Shown: piece after piece, positions 33,883-46,017 of the stretch | Layout: the number at the start of each line of letters is the position of its first letter | How positions within the stretch are numbered: position 1 is the stretch's first letter | Source of the DNA: Romanomermis culicivorax | Lineage: Eukaryota; Nematoda; Enoplea; Mermithida; Mermithidae | Assembly: GCA_963922205.1 (NCBI GenBank) | Contig: CAWUHX010000063.1 | Location: 1-64,000 of the forward strand | Length of the DNA: 64,000 nucleotides | Direction: 5' to 3' | The notes under the pieces: model-generated | What the model was told of the DNA's origin: nothing | What the model saw: only the letters and a program-made list of their open reading frames with translations | Database searches by the model: none | Program-made: the position numbers and the translations under genes

Positions 33883-35764
33883 CAGAGCACCCCATGGGGG
33901 GTATGGGGGGGGGGGTATTACCCCCGTCTTAGATTTGGAAATTCATTTACTACCCCCATAAAAACAGCTCACTATACCAAAAAATTTTGGTAGACTTCAT
34001 CCTCTCCCCAGTAGGTTATGCTAATTCGAGAAAAATTGCAGAATGTGTGATTCTGAGGAATTACTCACTGCTGTTTTTGACACATTTACTGAGCAAATGA
34101 TAATGAAACAATGTTTCCAAAGTGCATTAAAGTTGCAGGATTGGGAGCTGGAAAATGGAGTTAAACCAGTAAATGTTTTATGACTGTAAAAAGCACAAAG
34201 TAGGGGCATTATTCATTTATGTAAGTTGTATGTGGTTAGAGTACTACAACTCCCCCCTCCTTGGCAAAAAGTTGTGAGCAAAAAAAAAAAAAAAAAAAAG
34301 TCACGGCATATTTCCAGGGTTGGCAAAAACCAAACTTTTGAAATTTCGACTTTTTGGTTTTTTGGTTTTTTAGTGGTTTTTTATGGTTTTTTAATGGTTT
34401 TTTTGGTTTTTCTATGGTTTTTTAGTGGTTTTTTTCTGGTTTAATTCTTTAGAATGTTAGATACATCAAAATAACTATGAAAAAAACTGCTGGAAGCTCC
34501 CTGTATCATCTAAGACTAGTTAGGGAGCCTTAAAATGGCAGTTAGAAGTATTAATCTTATCGGAAGTGTCATTATTTTATGCTATAGGAAATCCCTATTA
34601 TAGCAATAGAAATACAGTAATAGTGGGCACACAAGAGAGGAACCATGAATGAAGAACATAAGAAAAGTAAAAATGGAACAGTGCATGCGATATGTAAGGG
34701 GTAAATTCAAGAAAAAGAAGAAAAATTACAAGTAAAGAGAAATATACAATACACAATGTACGTAATCAAAACTCAAAAGAAATCAACTACAGAATTGTAT
34801 CAATGCATATGCATCACATATGCACAGAAAAGTTGAAATGACACAATTTTTAAGTATATACCGTTTTCGATAAGATGGTTTTGAATTGATAGATTATTAC
34901 ATATGTTATTAATATTACAAACTGCAGTTGAAGGTCACACATAGACATTTCAGATGTTTCCAAATTTTTGCTTTTCAAACCTGTCTTCGAGCTATAACTA
35001 CAGCAAATGAGTCTTATTAATATTCTCGTTTGCATGATAGATACATATTTTTGTAAGACTTTTTCTACTTAGCAGCAACATCAAGTCACATAAAAATGAG
35101 CCACTCAGAAGCTCTTCTCTTCGTCAACCTACAGTATGCTTAACTGATCTGTATAAAATTTTATTATTGTTGTCTCATTTATATTTTGAAATTTCGAGCT
35201 AAGAAAATTAAAAAGGTTACTGTAACAATAGATTCAGGATATTAAACTCAATCAAATTCTATAACATTTTGATGATGATATGGATCAATGGATGTCACCC
35301 CGTATGGTCGAAGTACACTCCACAAAAGATTTAGCATCTACTTTTTTGTGAGCAAATTATAGCAAAATTGACTCATGTACTAAATGTGTGCTTGCAAGAT
35401 AGATGCAAAGGATATCGATTAATTTATATTACATCTTTTGAGTACAAAATGTAGCATAAAAATACAACTTTTTTCTACTTTATAGTGAAGTCAATTCAAC
35501 TAAATTAATTGTTTTGTTGATTTAGATAGACACCAAAACATGCCTAGAAGGTCGACTAATGTGAAAAAACAGTTTCCCAATGATTTTGGAAAAAAACCAA
35601 AAAAACCAAAAAACCAGAGATTTTCCAATTTTTTGGTTTTTTTAAAAAACCAAAAAAACCAAAAACCAAAAAACCAAAGCCTTGCCAACCCTGCATATTT
35701 CAAGTACTACCCTTACAATTTACGATTTTACCCCTACCTGATTTTTCGACCTTGGGGACCTCTG
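33883..35764. mobile_element. hAT MITE (CAGAGCACCCC family) interrupted by another hAT element
   Basis: Left end CAGAGCACCCCATGGGGGG, right end CTTGGGGACCTCTG. Flanks ATTTAAAA (33875-33882) and ATTCAAAA (35765-35772) differ by one base. Without the nested element (34315-35693 plus its duplication) it is about 495 bases. Related copies: 38818-38986, 41189-42183, 42809-42988 and 63592 to the window end. Confidence 0.85.
34315..35693. mobile_element. hAT element nested in a hAT MITE (TSD CATATTTC)
   Basis: Left end CAGGGTTGGCAAAAACC and inverted right end CTTGCCAACCCTG, with a perfect 8-bp duplication CATATTTC (34307-34314 and 35694-35701). Both subterminal regions are arrays of TGGTTTTTT or AAAAAACCA words (34340-34440, 35590-35680). 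The interior has no transposase. Confidence 0.9.
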
Positions 35765-35830
35765 ATTCAAAAACAAATGAAACGCTGGGAGAATTTAAAT
35801 ATCTCTAGAATTGGGGCGGAATATTTTTTA

Positions 35831-36942
35831 GGCGTGAAGTCCAAAAATGAGCAAAACACATATTTTTCAGCAGTTTATCACCTGAAATGATCAATGGACA
35901 GCAAATGGAGGCGCGGAAACAGCGTTTTTTTTTGTGCACGGACATTTGTGCCAATTGGCACAAGAGGCCAAAAAAATTTGTGCCAATGGCAGAAAAATTT
36001 TTTTTTACTAGAAACATAACTGAAAACTGCGGAAAAGTTTGCGGAAAAGTTTTAGGCCAAAAATTTGATAAAAAGTTAACGTTTAACGCATTAATTTTTG
36101 TAAAAATCGTGCCCAACTGATTTTTCAGCTAACCATGTCAGTGAGACAAGAAAAAACTGCAACAAAATTGTTCACGAAAACCCAAAGAATGGAATGCTGA
36201 GAAAATTTAAATAGCTCTAGAATTCTTCAGGAAGTTCAAGTTGCTTCAATTTTCGACTACGAATATCTATGTATGTATACTTAACAACAATGTAAAGACT
36301 CGAGAAAATAAAAAGGAAGTCGAAAATTGTGTAAATTTTCGATCCAAACATTGTACTATTATCAACGATATCCGTTTTTCTATTTGAATCAATCAAACAC
36401 AAAAAGTAAGAATTCCAGTTTTAAATCCGAATCTGACTGAATTCGCAGAGAATATTCAGAATTTCTTTTCACTCATCAGTTTTGACAGCCTGTAAAGTTT
36501 GCTGCAACAATACTAATACACTGTTCGAAGAGAAATCGTTCGCGTTCAGGTCAAATATACGAATAGGAAATACTATATCCATTCACTCGGCGGAAGCGCC
36601 GAAAAATTTTTGCATTTTCTGGCTCTAAAACGTCTAAAAATCAAGAAAATTTAATGTTTGACCAGCCAAAATTTTTGTGCCAATTGGCACAAACGCTCAA
36701 AATTTTTTGTGCCATTCCAAATTTTTTTGTGCCAAAAACCATGTTTTGGCATAAAAAAAAAACACTGCGCGGAAACCAAGTTGAAGCAAAATTATTCAAA
36801 ATTTTTAAATAATGAAAAATATGCAATTTTTTTTCCAATTTTTGACAAAAATTATTTCCTCCTGCTCTTTGCTGTCCATTGATCATTTCAGGTGATAAAC
36901 TGCCGAAAAATATGTGTTTTGCTCATTTTTGGACTTCACGCC
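35831..36942. repeat. Inverted-repeat unit containing GTGCCAATTGGCAC palindromes
   Basis: The arm 35831-35905 (GGCGTGAAGTCCAAAAATGAGC..) is repeated in inverse orientation at 36868-36942 with only a few differences, about 75 bases. Between the arms lie the palindromes TTGTGCCAATTGGCACAA (35946-35963 and 36675-36692). The direct repeat 35918-36170 matches 33630-33880. Confidence 0.8.
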
Positions 36943-37562
36943 AGGGTAAATCCGAAATTTTTTTGGGGGGGGGAAGTCGGGAATTTTTACGGATGGCGGT
37001 GGCCACGCCGAAATTTCTCTGACGCCGGTTTTTGGGGGGTTTTCATGATGAAGGGAAGAAAGAACAAGTGAAATATGCATGGGAAAAGCGCAGCCTCAGC
37101 AGCGCTGCGCCCTGCGGGCGCAGCTGCTGTACCCTAAGCCTAAGCCTGAGGAAAATTTTAAAGGAAAGATAAACTCAAATAAGATTTCCAAATTCGTTGA
37201 CTTTTGACAGTAAAGCGCGTCCCTAATCAGTGTTTTTTTTGTGCCAAAACATGGTGTTTGGGGCTAAATTATTGTTTCCGCCAAACGCGCATATCTTCTA
37301 TCAACATCGGCCAATTTGCGGCAGTGTCCACTGCTATCAGAAGTTGTTTCCGCGGACTGGGCATAGCTGAAAAATGATCAACAAAATTTTCTGAACAAGA
37401 TGAAATTGTTCATCTTGTTCAGAAAATTGTTCAGGTAGTTCAAATTGATTAAATTTTCTACTACAAATATGAATAGGATATATTTAACAACAATGTAAAG
37501 ACTAGAGAAAACAAAGTCGAAAATTGTGTGAATCTTCGATTGGAACATTGTACAATTATCAA
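36943..37562. repeat. Mixed repeats: GC palindrome and segment related to 36227-36364
   Basis: A GC-rich self-complementary stretch (GCAGCGCTGCGCCC..GGGCGCAGCTGCTG) lies at 37090-37128. The part 37430-37562 is a diverged direct copy of 36227-36364 (TTAACAACAATGTAAAGACT.., GTCGAAAATTGTGT.., AACATTGTAC.ATTATCAAC). No gene. Confidence 0.55.
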
Positions 37563-37690
37563 CATACCTGTAATTGGGGGGAAGGTAGGGAGGGGACCCC
37601 CACCCCCAACTTGGTCGAACCCTATACCCAAATGTCGGTACCCCCCACCCCCAACTTGATCAACCCTATACCCAACCTTACTGGTACACA
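37563..37690. mobile_element. Truncated G-tract MITE
   Basis: Begins CATACCTGTAATTGGGGGG and contains two copies of CCCCCACCCCCAACTTG and AACCCTATACCCAA. The right terminus ACAGGTATG is not found. Confidence 0.6.
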
Positions 37691-37922
37691 AAATTTTGGG
37701 GAGTGTCATAATTGCTAACCGAATTTGAAGGAAATGGGTGGGTAGGTACGTTTAAAAGGATTGCTATTGGGTAATATTTTCAGAGAGTGAGTGATCAGTT
37801 AGAGAAAATTGTGTCCCCCTCAGTTTTGAAATTGTTGCATAAGTGATTTCAATGTGTGAAATTGGAAAAATTGACACCTGCTGAGCACCACTGGTTTTTT
37901 GTTTTTTGGACAATCATGTGGG

Positions 37923-38734
37923 CAGGCTTTTTTCTAGTCATTTTATGGGCCTGAGCCCCTAAAAATTTGGAAATGGCTCCTAAAATTTTATGTCTTGCAG
38001 CCATTTTGGCTCATAAAATTTTGACTTATTTACTTACATTTTAGTGAATTATAGTCATTTTCATTCAATTTCAGGTTTCAGGTAAGTGTTTTACAGGCTC
38101 TAAAATCACAAAACACCGAAAATTATCCCTCGCTTCACGCCGGATTTAATTCTATATTTTTTGGATTGGTCTATCCACTGTTTTTCTACAAATCAAACTT
38201 TTTGGGGGAAAATGTTCGAAAAAGGGGGAAAATATGGGGTTCGACAAGGAAAAAATGGATTTTGGTACATTTAAGAGGTCGAAATCTCAATTTTTCTAAA
38301 TTTTTTGAAACTATAATTTTGAACGTGGAACCGAGTTTGAATTTATAATTATAATGCTGATGATTTTTATAAATTCGAAGTTTAATTTGAATTACTAATA
38401 AACAAAAATAAACGAAATATCGTGTTCTTTCGTATAAAAAATGTTTCTTTACGCAAAGATTTTTTGGCCGATCTTTGTACATGTAGAAAAAAGCCTGCAA
38501 CCAAAAATTGCTGGTTGGAAATACAATTTTGAGCACGTATCAACTGATTGAATATCCATATAATTTAATGTATACATATATACGTTTCACAGTGTGTCAC
38601 AAACCTATTTTTCGGTATTCTTCAATTTTTCAATTTGTTTAATTTTCAATTTCAATTTTCAAATTTCAATTTGGCCCCTAAAAATTTAGGCCTAGCAGCC
38701 ATTTGGCTCCTGGTTTTCAAACCAAAAAAGCCTG
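37923..38734. mobile_element. hAT-like inverted-repeat sequence, CAGGC termini
   Basis: CAGGCTTTTTTCTAGTC at the left and CCAAAAAAGCCTG at the right are inverted. Both ends carry CCCCTAAAAATTT and GCAGCCATTTTGGCT words. No target duplication is visible; an additional internal AAAAAAGCCTG terminus is at 38489-38499. Part of the interior (38119-38330) resembles the inside of the hAT element at 61209. Confidence 0.5.
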
Positions 38735-38817
38735 CCTGCGAGTTTTCCCAAATTATGTTTTTTTATAAAAAATGTTGGGATTTGACGAGAGAAAATATAA
38801 TTTTAGTGCATTTCAAG

Positions 38818-38986
38818 CAGAGGTCCCCACGGTCAGATGTTTCAGGTAGGGGTAAAATTGAAAATTTGCGGGGTAGCGTAGCTAAATGTCCACTAAACAC
38901 GTCATTTTGTCTAAAAATTAGGCAGCCAGTGATCGATTTTAAGGACTAATAATACCCCCTCATACCCCTCCTCATGGGGCACTCTG
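38818..38986. mobile_element. Short hAT MITE (CAGAGGTCCCC / CACTCTG)
   Basis: 169 bases from CAGAGGTCCCC to GGGGCACTCTG, inverted relative to the copy at 33883. Flanks ATTTCAAG (38810-38817) and ATTCCAAG (38987-38994) differ by one base. It carries the family's TTACCCCTACCTGAAA core on the opposite strand. Confidence 0.85.
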
Positions 38987-38994
38987 ATTCCAAG

Positions 38995-41188
38995 GTGAAC
39001 ATGTGAAATTGCTCGTCAGGAGAAAATAATTGATTTGTACATACATGGCTACACACGTATATTGTGTTGATGGATACACATGTATATAGTATAATAAATT
39101 TATAAATTTTAAAGTACATTCCGTGGTTAGATCGATGTTAAAAAAGAAAATAATATAGTTACACAAAGTTTACAAAAATCTGTTAAAGTAAACAAAATAG
39201 ATTATAGACGAAATTCGTATAATGTTAGGATTACTTATCATTTTGTTCATCTCATTCAGGGTTTTTAAGTACAATAGCACGGCCGCCAACTTTCCTTAAT
39301 TTGTATTACTTTTTCTTAGCACGAATAAAATTTTTATCAGCACAGGCCCAACTTCATTAGGACCGTGAAAAAAAAGGAACCATGATCTCAGTTCTTATTG
39401 ACCAATTTTAAGTGTAATCCAAGAATTATACGAAATAACATAGTAGGAAATTATTTAGGTTTTGAACTTAATCTGCTGAAAAATTATTACCTATAAAGCA
39501 GACTGCTTTTCGAGTGGGGTTGAATAAATTTCGAACAGCAAAGAGAGACATTTAAAAAAATTTGCTAGTACAAATTCTCTATGTCACCTAAGAAATATAG
39601 CACTGTTTATGCAGTCAGATGGAGGAAATCAGAATAAAAAACCTGGAAAACAAGTAGAAAATGTCAACCACAGGAGAGGATAAACCGGAAATATAGACAG
39701 AAAAACTGCAAGTTTAGCAATAAAAGCATAACATGTTTATCGTTAGCTCTCAACTTTTTAGTTGATCACTTCGCATTTATGTCACCTACAAATTTTGATT
39801 TGATTATTATTCGTCTTTTGTGTTGTTTTCCATAAAAGTTTAAGATATCCGGATATTTTGTCTTGTCCGGATATCCGAAAATCCGCATATCAGACGAACA
39901 TCCCTACTGCGAGACCCGACACAGCGAGAAAAAATGTCACGACACGGCAGGAGTATGCGCTTCCGTCACCATATAGGATTTTACCCCTACCTAGATTTCC
40001 GACCTTGGGGACGTCTGTATATTAATTTTTGGCCAAAAACCTTTTCGCAATTCTCAGTATGTTTTCAACAGAAAAATTTTTTGTGCTGTTGGCACAAATA
40101 GTTTTTTATGAGTGAATTTTTTCAGTGGCTGTCTTTGCGGACTCTGGCATTTATCCAATCCCACTCGAAAAACAGTCGGTGTAGATAATACATTTTTAAC
40201 AAATTCAGTTCAAAACGTAAATAGCTTCCTTTTGTCTTGTCTAGTGTATTGTAGTTAAAATTTGTCAATAACAAAGTGAGATGAATGAAAGGATCAATGA
40301 TTTCAAGCTAAAACATCACATTATACAAATTTCTTTGAAAATTTACTCTGTTTACTTTGGCAGATTTTTGTAAACTTTGTGTAACTATATTCTCTTCCTT
40401 TTTTAATCAAATATTTTTTTCATCAAATCTAACCAACCACGGGATGTACTTTGAAACTTATAAATGAATTTTTCTATGACTGCACTGGCACGAAAGTAAC
40501 TTAAAAGACGGCAGGTTACGACGGGCGCCAAGTTGTGATACAATCGACGAGTGGACTTACCAAACACAGGCACAAGTTCTTCTAATTTACACTTTTGAAT
40601 CTTTTTTGAGCTTTGAGCTTTTTCCGTTAATTTGAAAGATAAAGTCGGCCGTCAAGAACGAAAATGTGTCTTCTGGTGCATTTTAGGAAGTCAAAATTTT
40701 CAAATTTTACAGCGTTGTGCGATGGTTTTAGATATCGTTATCATTATTAATTTGACTTTGGCGCGAACGCGGCTCTCCATAACTCAAGTACCGTTTCTTA
40801 ATCACGAACACCATCACAATCAATATTGTCCAATAACCATTGATATTCAGCGTTTAGTTTTTTATTCTAATGATTTTATTCTAATTTTTTTTCTCACTTG
40901 ATGATTGTTAAAGTAAGGCAATATGAAAATCTTACTATGTGGTGACTCAAGAAATATTTTAGAAACATAGTTTTCATAAAATTTAAAAACATTGAAACAA
41001 GTCGATTTTGTCGCACACACACACACACATATATATATTATGTATAGCATTTGAAATGTTTTTTATGCTCACTAAGGAAGTTGAGATGTCAAATATGAAT
41101 GATAAGAGTTGAAAGAGAAAATTGTTATTGTACTAAGACAATCAAGTGTTGATTGAGTAAAGCCACTAGACTTCCTAAGAGGTGCACT
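38995..41188. other. Intergenic mosaic, no gene seen
   Basis: Non-coding. A single hAT-like end with ATATCCGGATATT repeats and CATCCCTA terminus lies at 39845-39915; a GACCTTGGGGACGTCTG fragment of the CAGAG family at about 40000; a GGTGCATTTTAGG module shared with other repeats at 40675-40690; and a (CA)n(TA)n microsatellite at 41014-41036. The stretch 41110-41188 is related to 58200-58280. Confidence 0.45.
41014..41036. repeat. Dinucleotide microsatellite
   Basis: Run of CA units followed by TA units. A simple repeat with no other significance seen. Confidence 0.85.
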
Positions 41189-42183
41189 CAAAGGTCCCCA
41201 AGGTCGAAAATTTAGGTAGTAGTAAAATCGTAAATTTTAAGGGTAGTACTTGAAATATGCCGTGACCTTTCTTTTTTTTGCTCCCAACTTTTTGCGAAGG
41301 TGGGGGGAGTTCTAGTACCCTAACCACATAGAACTTACAAAAATGAATAATGCCCCTACTTTATGCTTTTTACAGTCAAATAACATTTACTATTTCAACT
41401 CCATTTTCCAGCTCCCAATCATGCAACTTTAATACAGTAATTATACGTACAGAATAGTCACACTTTTCACACTGTTGTGCCAACTTATTCCCGCACATTT
41501 CAAGAATCGGGCACAACTTACGTTTGGAAACATTGTTTCAACCAGCATCTTCAGCAGTATGGGCTTATCTCATCACTGATTAGGCTTCGAACAGTGCTTC
41601 CAATTGAAAGTGTTGTTGCCGAATGTGGATCCCATTAGATTATGAACCACGAGTTTCAACGGACCTCGCATGTCTCAACTCTTAGCAGGAAAGTATGCCA
41701 CAGCTTGGGTGGAGAAATATAACCATATGCGCACAGAAGACCCAACGCAGAAGTGGGAAAAAGGGAAAAAGGAAAGGAGAGTATGAAGAGGAAGGATTTT
41801 AAGAACATAATGTTTTTCTTCCCAAGGGGCGATTTTTTGATTAATCACATATACATAAGTCATTATTTCATCTCCCAATTATATTTATAATGATTTCCTA
41901 CAAGTAGTATATATTAATGTGCTGATATCCTTTCCTAAAAATCGCTATATGGCACAGAAGTTGCATACTTTTCCATTATCATTTGCTCAGTAAATGTGTC
42001 AAAAAGAGCAGTGAGTAATTCCTCAGAATCACACATTCTGCAATTTTTCTCGAATTGGTATAACCTACTGGGGAGAAGATGAAGTCTACCAAAATTTTTT
42101 GCTAGAGTGAGCTGTTTTTATGGGGGTAGTAAATGAATTTCCAAATCTAAGACGGGGGTAATACCCCCCCATGAGGTGCTCTG
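41189..42183. mobile_element. hAT element of the CAGAG family, about 1 kb, 8-bp TSD
   Basis: Left end CAAAGGTCCCCAAGG, right end CATGAGGTGCTCTG. Perfect octamers GGTGCACT lie at 41181-41188 and 42184-42191. The right half is an inverted, nearly identical copy of 63592-64000. Inside, plus-strand pieces around 41560-41790 (VLPIESVVAECG.., then ..RMSQLLAGKYATAWVEKYNH) look like the decayed C-terminal part of a transposase, in broken frames. Confidence 0.87.
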
Positions 42184-42501
42184 GGTGCACTCGAGTCAGA
42201 TTCAGATAAATAAGGATGATTCTACTTAAAATCGGCGCGGAAAATTTTGATATTTTGATCTTTTTCCTGTGGAAAGAGCCTCAATTTTTATCGACGTTGT
42301 GCTTTTTGCATATGATGGTGCAAACGTGGAAAAAACCATTGGAGCGGAACTACTGTTGTTCCTTTCCATCAAATCGGAATTTTCGTTAAAAAAATTCTCA
42401 AAAGTGAGAGGTTTTGGGAAAAATTTTTCATTATTGAACAGAAAATATGCTTTTTGATACGTTTCGGAAAATGAAAATCTCAAATTTTTTTGGTTGGTTA
42501 T

Positions 42502-44424
42502 TAGAGATGTATCGGGTACCCGGACCCGAAATGAGACCCGAAATTACCTGACCATTTTGCTGGACCCGGATCCGAACCCGATATTCTTAAAATTTTTGAC
42601 CCGGACTCGAAGAAATTGTCACAATTTTGATTCGGGTCTGATGTATAACATAGTCATTCAGCTGAAAACAAATACCCATGTTAAAGAATGTGATGACACA
42701 TCAGTTAACCAATGAAATATAAAAAGTAACAGATCAATAATTTATTGCTTAGATCATCTTAAGACTGACTTAGATTTATAATCTACAGCACCCAAGTTAT
42801 ATTTCATACAGAGCGCCCCATGGGGTGGGGTATGAGGGGGGTATTACCCCTACCTAAAGTTCTTAAAATCGATCACTGGCTGTTTAATTTTAAGACAAAA
42901 TGACGTGTTTAGTGGACATTTAGCTACACTACCCTCGCAAATTTTCAATTTTACCCCTACCTGAAAAATTTGACCTTGGGGACCTCTGATTTCATAAACA
43001 GTTTTTCGGCCGTTTTTCTTGTGGTCGTCGTCTTTTCAATCTTGATTTCATTTATAATATTAATTTAAGGATCAAAAATTAAATTATAAAGATGCTTAAC
43101 TCACTAATATTTCACGAGAGATTAGTGACTCGAATCGGTTTATTGTGTCTCAACCAAACCATACGATTTCAATATGATGTTGTTTCTCTCACATCCATTT
43201 TGAGATGCAATTGTGAGAAGTTCGAATATGAATATGATACGTTGAAAATGAATTATACCCGAAAATGGGGTATATTGTGTGGTTTTACATACTGTGATTG
43301 AAAATTTTTTCTAATGTTGTACTTTTCACGTTTTAAACTTTTTGAAGTGTCCAAAAGTAGCCGAAAAAAGCCGAAAAACTCATTTGGACCTCTTTCCGGA
43401 GACCTTCCCATAGGATGCCCTAGAATCTTTTCATCACTTTATTACATATTATGTTATAATTTCAATACGATTTGTGTGCCGTTTTTGAGTTTTGGGATTG
43501 GCACACATTGCACTGTCATTTAAATAGATTTTTGAGTCCTAATGAATCCCCAACCAATAAAGTTCTGAGAAAACAGGATCCGCCATCACCTATGTAATAA
43601 ATAAGAAGAAAAATGTGGCTTCAATCGAAGCTAGATAAATTTCGATTTATCTAAGTTTGATATTTGCTGAACGGCATGCTCCAAATGAAAGGTCAAAAAA
43701 TTAAAATTTTTTATCAAATTTGAGAAATCGAGCCATTCTGACGTTTCTTTACAGGAAAACGCAAGAGTTATCTCAATGAACGTTTTTAATGTTATTTATT
43801 TAGTGGCAGCAAACAGAATTTTTGTATCAATTTTCAAGATGTGCAGACATCTACAGCTCCGATGGCTAGAGAAATAGAGGAAAAATTCTGTGGCACCTTA
43901 TAGGAGGGTGCCAAAAGAGCTTCAAATGACTCTTTCATGTTATTTCGACTTCATTTTTGACACTTGAGAGAGTAAGATGTCAGAAAATTCCTTTCATACC
44001 TTCTGCATATGATGAATATTTGAAGATTTATATTTCCAAACATGCATAGAGACTGAGAAATGCCAAAAAGTGTAAAACTTCCAATTTTCGGAGGGCTGTA
44101 GGTATGCGAATTTTGACTTTTGCGCCGAATATATGCTGTCACAATACTCAGCATATAAAACCACTCAAAATATCTCATTTTCAGATATTATTAATTTCCA
44201 ACTTATCATAGGTCAATGGAACAGTAGGTCAAATCTCTTAGAAATCGTTTCTGAATAATGTCACACATTATAGCATGTTGAAAAATATAATGGACCTGGA
44301 CCCGAAATGAGACCCGAAATCACCTGACTATTTTGCTGGACCCAGACCCGTACCCGATATTCTAAAATTTTGGACCCGGACCCGAACCTGATATTCTCAA
44401 AATTTTGGACCCGATACATCTCTA
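42502..44424. mobile_element. hAT element with TAGAGATGTATCGGG termini (TSD TTGGTTAT)
   Basis: Left end TAGAGATGTATCGGGTACCC, right end CCCGATACATCTCTA. Perfect 8-bp duplication TTGGTTAT at 42494-42501 and 44425-44432. Subterminal GGACCCGGACCCGA repeats fill both ends. It contains a nested MITE (42809-42988). The interior at 43490-44260 is related to the dispersed repeat at 32040-32760. No transposase is recognised. Confidence 0.93.
42809..42988. mobile_element. hAT MITE nested in a hAT element (TSD ATTTCATA)
   Basis: 180 bases from CAGAGCGCCCCATGGGG to CTTGGGGACCTCTG. Perfect duplication ATTTCATA at 42801-42808 and 42989-42996. Same short form as 38818-38986. Confidence 0.92.
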
Positions 44425-44574
44425 TTGGTTATGAGTCAACTTAGCATTAGCTATTAGCTACTGTAGTATCACTCAAGTGCGAGTGTTAATGAAAATCTCG
44501 TATATAGTTTGCAGTTAGCTTTGATTGTTTTCATGCGTCGACAATATTTCATGTCATTTTAAATCAGTGATCTC

Positions 44575-44716
44575 TAGAGATGTATCCGGGACCCGGACCC
44601 AAAATGAGACCCGAAATAAATTCACCATTTTGTTGGACCCGGACCCGATATTCGTGAAATTTTTGACCCCGCCCCGGACCCGATATTTCCAAAATTTCGG
44701 ACCTGATGCATCTCTA
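44575..44716. mobile_element. Minimal 142-bp hAT MITE of the TAGAGATGTATC family
   Basis: TAGAGATGTATCCGGGACCC at the left and GATGCATCTCTA at the right, with almost nothing but terminal GGACCCG repeats between. Flanks GTGATCTC and GTGCATCTC match with one extra base. A deletion derivative of the same family as 42502-44424, which lies only 150 bases away. Confidence 0.8.
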
Positions 44717-44724
44717 GTGCATCT

Positions 44725-45523
44725 CAATAATTTTATTGTTTAAAGCGTTGCGAAAAACCTGATTTTGTGCAGCTTAAAAAACTTTAAGCTTAAACTTCTT
44801 TTTTCCTACTCGTTTATAAGCTCTGGAGTTCGGCAACAGAATGTTGCATTTTCGCCCTTTCTCTCGATTAAATTTTCCAAATTTACGTAGCCGGCGACGA
44901 CTCCTTATTTTGCTGAATTCAGAACCACTAAAACCTTTCACTTCTAGTGCTATATTTTTCAGAAAATAGGCAACTCGACTCGGTGTAATTTTGTACTAAA
45001 TTTATTAGCTGATTTTTTAGAGATAATATCGGAAGGATGCATTCTTCAGCACTTTTAGAAGCTATAAATCTAAAAGTCTTTTCGCCCTATGTGCCAAAAT
45101 AACAATGAATCAGTCGCCTATTTATAGTACATTAAATGCCTTCCATTACGAGACTGAAGAAAGCATTAGAATGTCCTGATAGCCCAAAGATCCATAAATG
45201 ATGCGTCTACGGGCATTTTAAGCGAAAAATCGCCTTGATGAAAATGATGAAGAATTTTATAAAAATGAAAAATTACGAAGCGCCGAAAACTTTACAAGAT
45301 TCAAGTTAAAAATGTGTGAAAAATGACATTCTCCAGCCAAAACATCAGTCCAAATGGGATTAAAAATCTAGGATCTCAGTGAAATTCAATTAATAATAAA
45401 CAGACTGAATGAACACAATTATCGTCTGGACATCGAACAATTAGAACTAAGCTTTCAAAATGTCTTTTGATGTTTATCAACGATGAGCAACTTTATTATT
45501 TCAATTTGCCCTACCATTATCTC
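44725..45523. other. No gene seen
   Basis: Non-coding flank of element B. A short GAAGCGCCGAAAACTTT module near 45278 belongs to the recurrent hairpin-type repeat described in the findings. Confidence 0.4.
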
Positions 45524-46017
45524 TGTTGTGCAGGTATTTCCTTAAGGGTTTAAGAAAAGATAGAGGCTTCTGGTCTGAACTGACCTGTTAGATCTCATCC
45601 CTTGGCTAAGCCTTGGTGATAGAGCAACAGTCCGGTTCCCCATACCTGACAACAACAAAGATAAACTAATATACGAGGCCTCACATGGACCCTCGAAGTC
45701 TCCTAGATGAGACAAGGAATCCCCTCCAGGGATAGACTTACTTTTCTGGATCCCCTGGTGGGTCTTCCAGAGCTTGCAGTCAGCAAGCTGGCGCTTGGGC
45801 CTTTGGCCCTTCGCTCCAATCGCTCAGTTGGATCTAAATAACAAACAAATAAGTATAGCAATAAATCCGACAAATAACAAAAAGAATGTGGAATGAACAC
45901 TATTATATTTATGCAAATATAGGACGAAATTGCTGGGAATATTTACTGGACGCCAGCTATATATTTTCAAGAATATAATAAAAAACGATTAATAGTGAAT
46001 GAATGATTTCACTATCA
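45524..46017 (-). repeat. 3' LTR of element B
   Basis: 494 bases, in element sense starting TGATAGTGAAATCATTC and ending CCTGCACAACA. Collinear with 57478-57972. Confidence 0.95.

Noticed and set aside
34226-34444. Phe/Val/Leu-rich small ORF resembling a membrane protein
   Set aside because: It is produced by the TGGTTTTTT array of a hAT element end.
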